A DNA stretch of 64,000 bases from Candidatus Tokpelaia sp. JSC188 (GCA_003331065.1 QENB01000006.1:44424-108423); one strand, 5' to 3'. Positions 1 through 10,305 are shown, numbered from the stretch's first letter. A program made the numbers and translations. The notes: generated by a model not told the origin, from the sequence alone.

Positions 1-28
1 TAATGATATTTAAACGGGAGAAGAAATT

Positions 29-1036
29 ATGACGGTTCGTATAGCAATTAACGGGTTTGGTCGTATTGGCCGTAATATTTTGCGTGCTATTATTGAAAAT
101 AATCGAAAGGATATTGAAGTTATTGCTATTAATGATCTTGGAGCAGTTGAAACTAATGCTCATCTTTTGCGCTATGATTCTGTGCACGGCCGATTTCCGG
201 GGGAGATTAAAGTATTAGGCAATACCATTGATGCCGGACATGGGCCTATAAAAGTTTATACTATCCGCAACCCAGAAGAGTTACCATGGAAGGCTGAAGG
301 TATAGATATAGTTATGGAATGTACAGGTATCTTTACTAAGCGTGACCAAGCAGCCGCCCATCTCATTGCTGGTGCGAAGCGTGTGATTATTTCTGCTCCT
401 GCGGAAGAGGCTGATTTAACAGTTGTTTATGGTGTAAATCACAACAAGTTGTCAAAGGAGCATGAGGTAGTTTCTAATGCTTCGTGTACCACGAACTGCT
501 TAGCCCCTTTAGCCAAGGTGCTAAATGATGTGATTGGGATTGAAAAAGGTTTCATGACCACTATCCATTCTTATACAGGCGATCAGCCAACACTTGATAC
601 TGTGCACAAAGATCTTTATCGAGCACGTGCTGCGGCATTATCGATGATTCCAACCTCAACAGGGGCTGCTAAGGCTGTTGCCTTGGTTTTACCGGAGCTT
701 AAAGGTCGCCTTGATGGGGTTGCAATTCGAGTACCAACACCGAATGTTTCCGTTGTGGATTTTAGCTTTATTGCAGAATGTAAAACGACGGTTGGGGAAA
801 TCAACGAGGCAATTCGTACTGCAGCCAATGACAAATTTAAAGGTATCATCGGATTTACAAATGAGAAGCTTGTGAGTCATGATTTCAATCATGATATCCA
901 TTCCTCAATTTTTCATATGGATCAGACTAAGGTTATGGATGGTACGTTCTGCCGTGTTCTTGCTTGGTATGATAATGAATGGGGATTTTCCAACCGTATG
1001 AATGATACAGCTGTTGCTTTTTCAAAGGTTCTGTAA
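29..1036 (+). CDS. gap: Glyceraldehyde-3-phosphate dehydrogenase, type I
   Basis: Cytosolic glycolytic enzyme converting glyceraldehyde 3-phosphate, NAD and phosphate to 1,3-bisphosphoglycerate. The 335 residues match the usual family length. The N-terminal Rossmann motif INGFGRIGRN is at residues 7-16. The active-site Cys153 lies in SNASCTTNCLAP and the catalytic His180 in TTIHSYTGDQ. A good ribosome site (gggagaag, bases 16-23) precedes the ATG. It heads a co-directional set with pgk and fda, the usual rhizobial order (a transketolase gene would be expected just upstream, outside the window). Identification is secure. Confidence 0.97.
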   Translation: MTVRIAINGFGRIGRNILRAIIENNRKDIEVIAINDLGAVETNAHLLRYDSVHGRFPGEIKVLGNTIDAGHGPIKVYTIRNPEELPWKAEGIDIVMECTGIFTKRDQAAAHLIAGAKRVIISAPAEEADLTVVYGVNHNKLSKEHEVVSNASCTTNCLAPLAKVLNDVIGIEKGFMTTIHSYTGDQPTLDTVHKDLYRARAAALSMIPTSTGAAKAVALVLPELKGRLDGVAIRVPTPNVSVVDFSFIAECKTTVGEINEAIRTAANDKFKGIIGFTNEKLVSHDFNHDIHSSIFHMDQTKVMDGTFCRVLAWYDNEWGFSNRMNDTAVAFSKVL

Positions 1037-1100
1037 ATGCAAGTTAAGGTTTAGAGGTATGTAGGCATTTTCTGAAATGCTTTTTGTGGAGAGTGGGTTT

Positions 1101-2300
1101 ATGGGATTTCATACACTTGATGATGTTGAGGTAAGATCTAGGCGTGTTCTGTTACGTGTAGATCTGAATGTTCCTATAACAGATGGTAAAATAACAGATC
1201 TAACCCGTATTAAAAGGGTTGCCCCAACAATCGAAGAATTATCCTGCAAAGGGGCTAGAGTCATTTTGCTTGCGCATTTCGGTCGTCCTAAAGGCAGAAT
1301 TTCTTCTGAAAATTCCTTAAAAAAAATTGTTAGGGAAATGGAAAAGATACTGAATTGTTCTGTTCACTTTTCTGAAGATTGCATTGGAGATAAAGTACAA
1401 ACGGCAGTTGCGATGATGAGAGATGGTGATATTCTTCTGCTTGAGAACACGCGTTTTTACGCAGAAGAAGAAAAAAACGATCCTGAATTTGCAAAGGCAC
1501 TTGCAGTTAACGGTGATATCTACGTTAATGATGCGTTTTCAGCAGCCCATCGTGCTCATGCTTCTACAGAAGGGTTAGCCCGCCTTCTCCCCGCTTATGC
1601 TGGACGATCAATGCAAGCTGAGCTCGAGTCGCTAGAGAATGGGCTTGGTTGTCCGATACACCCCCTTATAGCGATTGTCGGAGGTGCAAAAGTTTCGACT
1701 AAAATAGAGCTATTAAATAGTCTAATTGATAAAGTGGATACGCTAGTGATTGGTGGAGGTATGGCTAATACATTTCTCGCAGCACAGGGCTTGAATGTCG
1801 GAAAATCGCTATGCGAGTATGATCTGGTTAATACAGCACAAGCTATTATGATAAAAGCTAAATCAGAAGATTGCACACTTGTGTTGCCGGTTGATGCTGT
1901 TATTGCCTCTCATTTTAGAGAAAACGTGCCATATCATTGTCATGCTATTGATTCCATCCCTGTTGATGGAATGATTCTTGATATCGGCAGTAAGTCGATT
2001 GAATGCATTAACAAAATGATTGATAAAGCGGCCACACTTGTTTGGAATGGTCCACTTGGTGCTTTTGAACTTCGTCCATTTGATTTGGGAACAGTTCAGG
2101 TTGCAAAACGGGTTTCTGAACGGACTAAAGCGGGTAGACTTATCTCTATTGCAGGAGGAGGAGACACCGTTGCGGCACTTAACCACGCCGGAGTTGCAGG
2201 AGATTTTACATACCTCTCAATGGCCGGAGGTGCATTTCTGGAGTGGATGGAAGGTAAATCCCTTCCAGGGGTGCGAATACTGGAAAATAAAAGACTATAA
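1101..2300 (+). CDS. pgk: Phosphoglycerate kinase
   Basis: Transfers phosphate from 1,3-bisphosphoglycerate to ADP, forming ATP and 3-phosphoglycerate, the step after gap. It is 399 residues from the chosen start. The N-terminal substrate motif RVDLNVP is at 19-25, HFGRPKG near 59-65, and the nucleotide-site motif GGGDTVAAL begins at 352. The frame is open upstream to an ATG at 1077, but the ATG at 1101 has a GGAGAG ribosome site 7 bases ahead and begins MGFHTLDDVE as in relatives. It sits 64 bases after gap, most likely in the same transcript. Confidence 0.96.
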   Translation: MGFHTLDDVEVRSRRVLLRVDLNVPITDGKITDLTRIKRVAPTIEELSCKGARVILLAHFGRPKGRISSENSLKKIVREMEKILNCSVHFSEDCIGDKVQTAVAMMRDGDILLLENTRFYAEEEKNDPEFAKALAVNGDIYVNDAFSAAHRAHASTEGLARLLPAYAGRSMQAELESLENGLGCPIHPLIAIVGGAKVSTKIELLNSLIDKVDTLVIGGGMANTFLAAQGLNVGKSLCEYDLVNTAQAIMIKAKSEDCTLVLPVDAVIASHFRENVPYHCHAIDSIPVDGMILDIGSKSIECINKMIDKAATLVWNGPLGAFELRPFDLGTVQVAKRVSERTKAGRLISIAGGGDTVAALNHAGVAGDFTYLSMAGGAFLEWMEGKSLPGVRILENKRL

Positions 2301-2351
2301 CCAATATAAAATAGACTCAGTGCAAGTCCAAAATGAAGAGGAACAAAAATA

Positions 2352-3377
2352 ATGGAACGTCTTGAAGATATCGCTCATGCATTAGTTGCAGAGGGAAAAG
2401 GTATTCTTGCAGCTGATGAGAGTTCAAGTACGATCAAAAAACGTTTTGATACCATTCATCTGGAATCAACTGAAAAAAATCGTAGAGATTATCGTGAAAT
2501 GCTTTTTTCAACTAAAGAGGCTATGAAGGAATATATATCCGGGGTTATTCTTTACGATGAAACTATTCGTCAGACAGCCTCTGACGGTTCTATGATGACA
2601 AATGTAATCAAGGCATCAGGCAGTCTTCCTGGTATAAAAGTTGATCTTGGTTCAAAGCTGTTGCCAGCCTTCCCTAATGAAAAGATCACAGAAGGGCTCG
2701 ATGGATTGCGAGATCGTTTAAAAGAATATTACAAGTTTGGTGCCCGTTTTGCTAAATGGCGTGCTGTAATTACTATTGATAAAATGGATCTACCGACACG
2801 ATTTGCGGTAAAACAAAATGCCTACACTATGGCGCTTTATGCTGCTTTATGTCAGGAAATTGGTATTGTACCAATTGTTGAACCTGAAGTAGTTATGGAT
2901 GGTAAACCGGGGAATCATTCTATTGATCGCTGTTATGATGTGACAAAATGTGTTCTAGAACAAGTGTTTAGAGCGTTGAGTGAGGCTCGTGTTAAGCTTG
3001 ATAAGATGCTTTTAAAACCAAACATGGTGATTGATGGCGAAAATGCACGCTATGCTTCTGTAGAAGAAGTAGCCGAAAAAACTTTGCGTTGCTTGAAAGA
3101 AACTGTCCCTGCGGCTGTACCAGGTATTGTTTTCCTTTCCGGGGGGCAATCAGATGAAGAAGCAACAGCGCATCTTTCGGCCATGAATGCTGCCGGTTCT
3201 CTTCCGTGGACATTAACTTTCTCTTATGGTCGCGCGCTTCAAGCGGCGGCAATGAGAGCTTGGGGTGGTAAAAAAGAAAATGTTGTTATCAGTCAGCGTG
3301 CTTTTTTCCATCGCGTGCGAATGAATCATCTTGCTGCACTTGGAAAGTGGTCCCAGCAAGAAGAAAAAGCAGTTTGA
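2352..3377 (+). CDS. fda: Fructose-bisphosphate aldolase, class I
   Basis: Splits fructose 1,6-bisphosphate into dihydroxyacetone phosphate and glyceraldehyde 3-phosphate, or joins them in gluconeogenesis. The 341-residue protein is the eukaryote-like class I form. It has KGILAADESSSTIKKRF at 16-32 and the Schiff-base Lys222 in LLKPNMV, followed by the LSGGQSDEEA phosphate-binding stretch. No metal-site histidine pattern of class II aldolases is present. An AGAGGA ribosome site ends just before the ATG, 51 bases after pgk, so gap-pgk-fda looks like one operon. Confidence 0.95.
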   Translation: MERLEDIAHALVAEGKGILAADESSSTIKKRFDTIHLESTEKNRRDYREMLFSTKEAMKEYISGVILYDETIRQTASDGSMMTNVIKASGSLPGIKVDLGSKLLPAFPNEKITEGLDGLRDRLKEYYKFGARFAKWRAVITIDKMDLPTRFAVKQNAYTMALYAALCQEIGIVPIVEPEVVMDGKPGNHSIDRCYDVTKCVLEQVFRALSEARVKLDKMLLKPNMVIDGENARYASVEEVAEKTLRCLKETVPAAVPGIVFLSGGQSDEEATAHLSAMNAAGSLPWTLTFSYGRALQAAAMRAWGGKKENVVISQRAFFHRVRMNHLAALGKWSQQEEKAV

Positions 3378-4036
3378 TACTGTGTGTTATTGCTTTCTGT
3401 TTGATAAAACATGAGTCAGAAAAGCAGTTGTTTGCCTCATGTCTCGTTGTGTTGTATTGCTTTATTTTTTATCCATATGTAGTGGCCACAATCACGTTAT
3501 TTTTTGCGAATGAAGATCTAATATAGGATTTTGTTTGTAGAAATAATCACTCAACAATGGAGATAAGGTCAGTGTATTATTTTTTACTTTTTTAGTACAA
3601 GTTTGTTCAATAAATTATTTAATAAGGTAAAAATGAAGCTCTCATAGTTATTTTATAATGAAAACTACCATATTATTTAATGGGAGATACTGTAGTTTGT
3701 TATTTTATATACACTTTTTTATCTAGTCTCACTGTGAGACATGACTTCTTATTTGTATGGCATATCGAAAGAGGATATGAGAACTGTATTGATTAAAGTA
3801 TCTTTTCTTCGTCTATAAAAAGGTTATTAATCATAACAATGCACAAATACCGTTAGCATCTCTTGGTGGTTACAGAGTCAGCCTTCAATTATACTGAATT
3901 TGAACCTCATAAGTAATATCTGTGTACATTCCCAAAGCCTGGTCTATGAATATTAAAACCCAAAGATTTTATAAAGTATACTTAATATTTATGTCCAATA
4001 AGATTTGGGTTAAAGATTTTTGAGGATTGATGAAAC
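3378..4036. other. Gene-free stretch between fda and tolQ
   Basis: About 660 AT-rich bases with stops in all frames and no protein I recognise. In related Rhizobiales ruvB and ybgC usually precede tolQ; I see no convincing trace of either. Two inverted repeats stand out: ACATGAG...CTCATGT (3408-3414 with 3435-3441), a possible weak terminator after fda, and a perfect 15-base dyad at 3726-3740. The tolQ promoter must lie here but I cannot place it confidently. Confidence 0.5.
3726..3740. repeat. Perfect 7-1-7 palindrome upstream of tolQ
   Basis: GTCTCAC-T-GTGAGAC is a perfect dyad, about 300 bases before tolQ and 350 bases after fda. No T-run follows, so it resembles an operator more than a terminator. 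No regulator can be named from the sequence. Confidence 0.45.
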
Positions 4037-4750
4037 ATGCCAGGTATAGAACTCGCTTCTCCAGGATTTAATATAACATTTTTTGATCTCTTCATACAGG
4101 CAAATTTGCTCGTACAGCTTGTTATGCTTGGGCTACTTGCTACCTCTATATGGTGCTGGGCAGTAATTATCAGCAAGGTTTTCAGCTATGAAAATACCCG
4201 GCGTTCTATCAGGAATTTTGAAAAGATGTTTTGGTCGAGCTCTTCTCTTGAAGAGCTCTATCGGAAGCTACATAATCGGGAGATTTCTGATATGAGTGCG
4301 ATTTTTATGGCTGCTATGCGGGAATGGAAAAAATCCTTTGGAAAAGGTACCCGTTCGCCGATTGCCTTGCAAATGCGCATCGATAAAGCCATGAATGTTG
4401 CTCTGATACGTGAGACAAGCCGCATGGAAGCTCGTTTGGGTTTTCTGGCAACTACTGGATCTGCATCTCCATTTATTGGTTTATTTGGCACAATTATCGG
4501 TATTATGACATCATTCCAATCCATTGCAGCATCTAAAAACACAAGTCTTTCGACGGTCGCACCTGGTATTGCCGAAGCACTTTTGGCAACTGCGATCGGG
4601 TTGCTTACGGCTATTCCGGCTGTAGTTGCCTATAATAAATTGTCAAGTGATGCTAACAAAATTGGCACTCAACTTGAGAACTTTGCTGATGAGTTTTCAG
4701 CTATTCTTTCACGACAGATTGATGAACGCACAGTAACATCTTCTGCATAG
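4037..4750 (+). CDS. tolQ: Tol-Pal system proton-channel protein TolQ
   Basis: Inner-membrane subunit of the TolQRA complex, which uses the proton gradient to keep the outer membrane attached during division. The 237 residues have the MotA/TolQ/ExbB layout: one hydrophobic helix near 22-44, a long cytoplasmic loop, then two helices near 140-165 and 175-195. The second half carries TTGSASPFIGLFGTIIGIMTSF, typical of TolQ. It starts the tolQ-tolR-tolA-tolB-pal cluster. A GAGGA element sits ahead of the ATG. ExbB is the alternative family, but the tolA/tolB/pal context settles it. Confidence 0.95.
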   Translation: MPGIELASPGFNITFFDLFIQANLLVQLVMLGLLATSIWCWAVIISKVFSYENTRRSIRNFEKMFWSSSSLEELYRKLHNREISDMSAIFMAAMREWKKSFGKGTRSPIALQMRIDKAMNVALIRETSRMEARLGFLATTGSASPFIGLFGTIIGIMTSFQSIAASKNTSLSTVAPGIAEALLATAIGLLTAIPAVVAYNKLSSDANKIGTQLENFADEFSAILSRQIDERTVTSSA

Positions 4751-4810
4751 GGTATACCCCCCCATCATCCATACAGAAAATATAGATCGTAGATATGTTA
4801 GGCTGGAAAT

Positions 4811-5248
4811 ATGAAGAACAAGTGTAGCAGTAGACGTCGTCATAGACGAAGTCGCTACAACTTGATGAGTGAAATTAATATAACACCATTCGTTGATGTT
4901 GTGCTCGTACTTCTTGTTATTTTTATGGTATCAGCGCCGTTACTTGTTAATGGGGTACCAATTGATCTTCCTGAGATGACAGCAGACCATCTTAACGCCG
5001 ATACTGAGCCATTGACTGTGTCAATTGCTGAGGACGGCAGGATTGCTATAAAGGAAGCATATTATCCGCGCGAGGAATTTAGTGTTCGGTTAAAGACTAT
5101 TGGCACTGCAACTCCAGAAGGATTCAGGCAACGCATTGTCATACGCGGCGCCAAGACTGCTAGTTACGAGAAAGTGCTTGATATTTTGTCCTTGATACAA
5201 AAAGCTGGGTTTCATAACGTTGCTTTGGCAACTGTACCTGTGAAATAA
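4811..5248 (+). CDS. tolR: Tol-Pal system protein TolR
   Basis: ExbD/TolR-family partner of TolQ, anchored by one N-terminal helix with a periplasmic domain. The 145 residues begin with a very basic stretch (RRRHRRSR), then INITPFVDVVLVLLVIFMV. Asp29 in that helix is the conserved proton-pathway residue. The C-terminal half has the usual TolR pattern ending in the GFHNVALAT strand. It lies 60 bases after tolQ and ends one base before tolA begins, indicating tight coupling. Confidence 0.93.
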   Translation: MKNKCSSRRRHRRSRYNLMSEINITPFVDVVLVLLVIFMVSAPLLVNGVPIDLPEMTADHLNADTEPLTVSIAEDGRIAIKEAYYPREEFSVRLKTIGTATPEGFRQRIVIRGAKTASYEKVLDILSLIQKAGFHNVALATVPVK

Positions 5249-5249
5249 A

Positions 5250-6179
5250 ATGCCAATGAAGACAGCTCTCATCATATCAACAGCCGCGCACACTGTTCTT
5301 TTAGGTTTATGTGTGTTTTCTTCTTCATCTTTAATGCTATTTAATCTTGTGAATAGAGAATCTCTTCCTGTTTCACTAGTGCCACTAGGTGATGAAATGG
5401 TACTTCTAAAAGGTAATTTAAAGGCTATCAAAACAGAGAAACTTCTGCCTACTCCAACAGAGAAATCAAGAGAAAAATTAGATGCAGCAGAACATACTGG
5501 TAAGGGAAAGATCGATACAAAACTGCCTTTTATGCCGAAGGAAAAGCCACGTGAAATAAAAGCAGTATTGCCTTCTTCGAGTACATCTGTTGCCGGATCA
5601 AATACCCCTCTATGGGAAGAATCTATTGCATCGGAGGTAGATCAGAAAGAAATTGATTCTATGCCAGAAGTTCCCCAAAAGAGGATGGCTGCAGCTATTA
5701 AGCTTAAAACAAATGAAAAAAAGAAAATGCATTCTTTAGTTAAAAAGGATTTCATCGATAATATTTTAGCCATGAATCAAAATCTTCTTATTGATAAAAC
5801 AAAAACACAAAATGATAGCGCTAAACGCGATACGGAACTACTTTCTTCTGAAAAAGCAGAGAATATTAAAAGTGCTGCTTTGCAACAGATATTGGAGAAT
5901 GTTATCGGAAAATGTGTACAAAGTCAGTGGGATCTAGCTGCTGTTAGTGGCAGCACAGCTTATGATTTGCGTGTTATTGTGCATTTTAGGCTGAATCGGG
6001 ATGGGACATTAAATGGTGAACCAGAACTAAATCCTGCTGGTGGTAGTAGCGCCCAACGTGACATTATTGCAATTCAGGCACTAGCAGCACTTAGGAAATG
6101 TATTCCATTTTCCTTGCCTATTGAAAAATACAATCAGTGGCATAATGTGACCATCAACATGAAGGTTTTCCCAGAATGA
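5250..6179 (+). CDS. tolA: TolA-like envelope protein
   Basis: Periplasm-spanning protein linking TolQR to Pal/TolB. The 309 residues show one N-terminal membrane helix (about 5-30), a long Lys/Glu-rich low-complexity middle (about 50-210), and a globular C-terminal domain near 215-309 with Cys at CVQSQW and RKCIPF, as in alphaproteobacterial TolA C-terminal domains. It starts one base after the tolR stop. Sequence conservation in TolA is low, so the call rests on layout and position. The ATG two codons downstream (5256) is an equally possible start. Confidence 0.87.
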   Translation: MPMKTALIISTAAHTVLLGLCVFSSSSLMLFNLVNRESLPVSLVPLGDEMVLLKGNLKAIKTEKLLPTPTEKSREKLDAAEHTGKGKIDTKLPFMPKEKPREIKAVLPSSSTSVAGSNTPLWEESIASEVDQKEIDSMPEVPQKRMAAAIKLKTNEKKKMHSLVKKDFIDNILAMNQNLLIDKTKTQNDSAKRDTELLSSEKAENIKSAALQQILENVIGKCVQSQWDLAAVSGSTAYDLRVIVHFRLNRDGTLNGEPELNPAGGSSAQRDIIAIQALAALRKCIPFSLPIEKYNQWHNVTINMKVFPE

Positions 6180-6248
6180 TTCATAAAAAAACTACAAAAC
6201 TTCAATGGTAAAATTCTGTAAAATAAATGAAAAAGGACTAGGTTAAGT

Positions 6249-7562
6249 ATGGAGCAGTTGGAAAGGCACTGTGTTTTATCATTATTTGTGACGATTTTAG
6301 CAGTTGTAAATGCAGTGTTTCCAGTGCGTGCTGCAGTGGTTCTTGATATAACAGGTGGCAATTTTAATCCGGTTCCAATTGCTGTGACTGATTTTCTTTC
6401 AAGCGACGGCATAGGTTCGCAAATTACCTCAGTTATTGCTGCTGATCTTGATCGTTCAGGTCTTTTCAGAACTGTTGATAAAATATCTTTTCTTGAACAT
6501 ATTACTAATACGGAGGTTCGGCCACATTTTACTGATTGGCAGCGGATTGGGGTACAGGGACTTGTAATTGGCTGTGTTTCTCGAGAAGCAGATGGGCGGA
6601 TTCATATTGAGTTCCGTCTATGGGACGTTTATGGTAATAGGCAGCTTGAAGGTCGACAATTCTATTCCACAGAGGAATCCTGGCGGCGAGTAGCACATAT
6701 TATTGCTGATGCTGTTTATCATAAGATGACAGGAGAAACGGGTTATTTCGATACACGTATTGTTTTTATCGATGAAACAGGGCCGCGTAATGCCCGTATC
6801 AAGCGGCTTGCCATTATGGATCAGGATGGGGCAAATCTGCATTATCTTACAGACGGGCGGGAAATTGTCTTGACACCGCGGTTCTCGCCGACTCGGCAAG
6901 AAATTACCTATATAGCTTTTACTGGCAACATACCACACGTTTACTTGCAACAAATTGAAGTAGCTCGGCGTGAACTTGTTTGGGCATTTTCAAACATGAC
7001 TATTGCACCTCGTTTTTCACCGGATGGTAAAAAGGTAATAATGAGCCTATTACAGGATAATGGCAGTACCAATCTTTATATCATGGATTTGCGCTCCCGT
7101 GTTGTAACACGATTGACCTCGACTCTATCTATTGATACTGCGGCTTCCTATTCGCCAGATGGCAACAAGATTGTTTTCGAATCCGATGAAAGCGGGCGTC
7201 AGCAGATTTATGTAATGAATGTCGACGGTTCTAGTCAGCAACGTATTTCTTTTGGAGATGGCAGTTATTCGACGCCGGTTTGGTCACCAAGGGGAGATTA
7301 TATTGCCTTTACCAAGCAATCGGAAGGACAGTTTTCTATTGGTGTAATGCATCCAGATGGCTCAGGTGAACGGTTATTAACATCTGGTTTTCACAATGAA
7401 GGCCCAACATGGGCACCTAACGGTCAAGTTTTGATGTTTTTTCGACAAAATGTAGGAAAAGGGCCTAAAATTTATACTATTGATATCACAGGTCGAAATG
7501 AGCGCCAACTCCCAACACCGAATGATGCTTCTGATCCAGCGTGGTCGCCATTGCTTAATTAA
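6249..7562 (+). CDS. tolB: Tol-Pal system beta-propeller protein TolB
   Basis: Periplasmic protein that binds Pal and TolA. The 437 residues start with a signal peptide (hydrophobic residues about 10-29). An N-terminal TolB domain follows to about 165. Then come repeated WD-like blades with recurrent [30 protein letters not shown] and [10 protein letters not shown] motifs ending DPAWSP. It is 69 bases after tolA with an AAAAGGA ribosome site. Full length and typical. Confidence 0.95.
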   Translation: MEQLERHCVLSLFVTILAVVNAVFPVRAAVVLDITGGNFNPVPIAVTDFLSSDGIGSQITSVIAADLDRSGLFRTVDKISFLEHITNTEVRPHFTDWQRIGVQGLVIGCVSREADGRIHIEFRLWDVYGNRQLEGRQFYSTEESWRRVAHIIADAVYHKMTGETGYFDTRIVFIDETGPRNARIKRLAIMDQDGANLHYLTDGREIVLTPRFSPTRQEITYIAFTGNIPHVYLQQIEVARRELVWAFSNMTIAPRFSPDGKKVIMSLLQDNGSTNLYIMDLRSRVVTRLTSTLSIDTAASYSPDGNKIVFESDESGRQQIYVMNVDGSSQQRISFGDGSYSTPVWSPRGDYIAFTKQSEGQFSIGVMHPDGSGERLLTSGFHNEGPTWAPNGQVLMFFRQNVGKGPKIYTIDITGRNERQLPTPNDASDPAWSPLLN

Positions 7563-7903
7563 TGCTCAGCCAGAGAAATACAAGAACTTCTTCCTCGCTA
7601 AGGAGATACATAAAAACTTAATATGAAGTAAATATCAGTTGCCTTTGTATTTTCAATCAACTTCGCATCATGCCATCAGCCCGCTTCTTTGCGAATTCAA
7701 GATGGGCTTATTAAAGCAATAGGCCATATTTTCACTTGAATACAGTGATTAAGTATGCATTTTCTAAATACAAAAAGGGTTGTGTGGATGATAACTTCTT
7801 ACAAGTATTTGACAAGATTTCCTTTATTGATATGGAACGAGTAAATAATTAAGGTATTTCATGATTTTCTCTATTAGTTGCAAATTTAAGGGGTATTAAG
7901 CTC
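7563..7903. other. Intergenic region between tolB and pal
   Basis: 341 bases with no gene. A weak hairpin, AGCCC (7678-7682) with GGGCT (7704-7708) extended by CTT/AAG, may slow or end transcription after tolB. A sigma70-like promoter follows at 7809-7836. The gap is long for this cluster, so pal may be partly independently transcribed. Confidence 0.4.
7809..7836 (+). promoter_or_regulatory. Candidate sigma70 promoter for pal
   Basis: A TTGACA -35 hexamer (7809-7814) is followed after 16 bases by TATGGA (7831-7836), about 68 bases ahead of the pal ATG. The -35 is a perfect match and the -10 is moderate. Confidence 0.35.
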
Positions 7904-8404
7904 ATGGACCGTTTTCAAAAGATCACACATAATTCTTTTGTCGCCTTGTTTTTTCTTTCATTAATTCTTGCCGGGTGTGCTTCCAAAAGCGGAGAATTTC
8001 GAAATTCCGATCAGCTTGGCTTTAACGCTCAGTTAGGAAAAGCAGAAGATTTCAAGATCCATGTCGGTGACTACGTACTCTTTGATCTTGATTCCTCTTC
8101 TATCCGTGCCGATGCACAACAGATCTTGATGCAGCAGGCTCAATGGTTGAATCATTATCCAGAATATACTATTACGGTTGAAGGTCATGCTGATGAGCGT
8201 GGTACGCGTGAATATAATTTGGCTCTTGGACAGCGTCGCGCAGTTGCTGTCCGTGATTATCTGATTTCACAGGGAATAGCATCCGATCGAATGCAAACTA
8301 TTTCCTATGGTAAAGAACGACCTGTTGCTTTTTGTGATGATGTTTTCTGTTGGTCACAGAATCGCCGTGCCGTGACAGTTATCAATAATCTACCAAATCA
8401 CTGA
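7904..8404 (+). CDS. pal: Peptidoglycan-associated lipoprotein Pal
   Basis: Outer-membrane lipoprotein holding the outer membrane to peptidoglycan and binding TolB. The 166 residues begin with a lipoprotein signal; the lipobox ILAGC puts the lipidated cysteine at residue 25. The OmpA-like domain covers about 60-166 with TVEGHADERGTREYNLALGQRRA, the diaminopimelate-binding motif. An AAGGGG ribosome site precedes the ATG. Downstream, where cpoB (ybgF) normally sits, only a degenerate stretch remains. Confidence 0.96.
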   Translation: MDRFQKITHNSFVALFFLSLILAGCASKSGEFRNSDQLGFNAQLGKAEDFKIHVGDYVLFDLDSSSIRADAQQILMQQAQWLNHYPEYTITVEGHADERGTREYNLALGQRRAVAVRDYLISQGIASDRMQTISYGKERPVAFCDDVFCWSQNRRAVTVINNLPNH

Positions 8405-8619
8405 ATTGGATAATTATTCACAACTTTATTAATAAGGGTGCCTATAGTTTTTAAAACTATTGTATTGAAAGCGTATTTCAAGAAAATTTTCTTTTAGAAT
8501 AAAGATCTGCTTTGTTAGCTTAGATTATGATCTTAGAAAAAATGGCTACTAAACGCCTTGGGTTTTCTAAAATGCGGATGATTAAAAAAGAAGAAGGATA
8601 CAGACTGGCATATTTATGA

Positions 8620-8790
8620 CATCTGGTACAGATATACCTGCAATTAGGTGAATGGAAAAATTATATCCGCCTTTACAAAAGTGTTCCTAATGATTCATAG
8701 TAATGCGAAGGGATATTGTCATAAAGTACCAAAATTTATATCCGGTAGGCAGCGAAGAATGAGTAAAAGCAGTGCCGAAATTTTTTAAAC
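8620..8790 (+). pseudogene. cpoB: Probable relic of cpoB (ybgF), TPR coordinator of Tol-Pal
   Basis: No intact ORF lies between pal and tilS, where Rhizobiales normally carry cpoB. In one frame the bases around 8623-8697 read YLQLGEWKNYIRLYKSVP, which resembles the TPR repeat of CpoB. A little further on, other frames read VPKF and YPVGSEE-VKAVPKFF, resembling the CpoB C-terminus, with stops and frame changes between. The match is by eye and short, so this is an inference from position plus fragments. Confidence 0.42.
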
Positions 8791-8817
8791 TAAAATTTGA
8801 TCCAAAATAGATCAGTC

Positions 8818-10305
8818 ATGAACGCAGTTGTATTAGATACCCGTAATGATTTTTTATCCTCTCTTTTTGATCAAAATGATTTTTCAAAAGGGGAAGGTAT
8901 TATTGCCGCTGTCTCTGGCGGTAGCGATTCCCTTGCCATGCTTTTTTTGCTGTACGAATACCTGGCGCGCTTTGGTCGAAAAGAACGGCTTGTTGCTGTG
9001 ACAGTCGATCATGGCTTGCGTCATGAATCTGCAAACGAAGCTAGAATTGTAGCAGAGTTATGTGCTAAGAACAATATTACGCATGAAATATTCACCTTGA
9101 CTTGGTATAAAAAGAAACCAGTGCGGGCTATTTCTCAAAGGTCACGCGTGGCCCGTTATAATTTGCTATGCGATGCAGCTGAAAAATATGATGCTAGAGT
9201 AATTGTTACTGGTCATACGCTGAATGATCAAGCTGAAACTTATACTATGCGTCTTCTCCGCGGCGGTACTAGTTGGCGAGGATTGGCAGCAATGCCGCGC
9301 TTATCGCTTCTACGGCAAAAATTCCTTTTATTGCGTCCTTTGTTAGGAATATGGCGCGCAACACTACGAGATTATTTATTAAAACATAGCATTGCGTGGA
9401 TTGATGACCCAACAAATGCAAATCCCTCCTATGAAAGGGTACGGATTCGTAGAAGTCTAAATGATAAAGCAGTATTGGAGGCCCAGAAAGCTGTTGCAGC
9501 AGCGGCCTGCAAACGCCAGAGAGAGGCAGAAATCATAGCTGTCCTTACATTAAAATCGCGTATGAGATTGCAAAGTGAAAGGCTTTGGTTCGATCTACAA
9601 CCGCTCGGTGTTGATGAGGAGAAAGCTTTTGCTACACTTATTGCATTGAGTGCTGCAATTATGGGCGGAACTCAACATCTCATAGCGAATCAGCAGCTGA
9701 AACTAAAGACGTTTCTCACCGCAGGAAGAAACAGGTTACGTCGTACTACTATATCAGGTGCAGTAATTGAAATAACGAATAAATTCTTACGAATCTGGCG
9801 TGAGAAACGTAACCTTACATCCTGTCTGCTAGTGCCTGGACAGACTACTATCTGGGATGGTCGCTATCGTGTCAATAACAGCGGTTGGGAAACAGTTCTA
9901 CTACGCCCGCCAACGCAAGAAGAAGTTCGCCAAATTCTAAGTGAGTTACCTGAGTATTTAGCAGATGTACACGAGTTACATTTTCCGTCACTTGAAACGA
10001 GTTGTATGGTCTGTGGTAAGAGCGGATTTGATTTACCTGTTTTGACACAACATAGTCTAAAAAATAGCAATATCGGATTGCAGCGCATTACTTTACCATT
10101 TGACTGGCTTATATCAGAATATGATATACCAATTTTAGAGGCTCTCTTGCCGATCTTTGCGATAAAAGCGGGAAAAATGACAAAAACAACAAGGAATTTT
10201 CCTGATTTAGAAGCTCTAACCTTGGCAACAATTAAGAGTAAAAGTATGTTGCAGGGAAATATGTCTCTCACTTTCCCTTCTTTTGACCAAATGGAATTGA
10301 TATGA
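8818..10305 (+). CDS. tilS: tRNA(Ile)-lysidine synthase TilS
   Basis: Modifies C34 of tRNA-Ile(CAU) to lysidine using ATP and lysine, so that AUA is read as isoleucine. It is 495 residues from the ATG at 8818. The PP-loop SGGSDS is at 33-38, the family motif [19 protein letters not shown] follows, and [17 protein letters not shown] is the tRNA-binding signature. The frame extends seven codons upstream to a TTG at 8797, but the ATG fits the family N-terminus better. The last four bases overlap the ftsH start (ATGA), indicating translational coupling. The C-terminal third is divergent, as usual. Confidence 0.94.
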   Translation: MNAVVLDTRNDFLSSLFDQNDFSKGEGIIAAVSGGSDSLAMLFLLYEYLARFGRKERLVAVTVDHGLRHESANEARIVAELCAKNNITHEIFTLTWYKKKPVRAISQRSRVARYNLLCDAAEKYDARVIVTGHTLNDQAETYTMRLLRGGTSWRGLAAMPRLSLLRQKFLLLRPLLGIWRATLRDYLLKHSIAWIDDPTNANPSYERVRIRRSLNDKAVLEAQKAVAAAACKRQREAEIIAVLTLKSRMRLQSERLWFDLQPLGVDEEKAFATLIALSAAIMGGTQHLIANQQLKLKTFLTAGRNRLRRTTISGAVIEITNKFLRIWREKRNLTSCLLVPGQTTIWDGRYRVNNSGWETVLLRPPTQEEVRQILSELPEYLADVHELHFPSLETSCMVCGKSGFDLPVLTQHSLKNSNIGLQRITLPFDWLISEYDIPILEALLPIFAIKAGKMTKTTRNFPDLEALTLATIKSKSMLQGNMSLTFPSFDQMELI

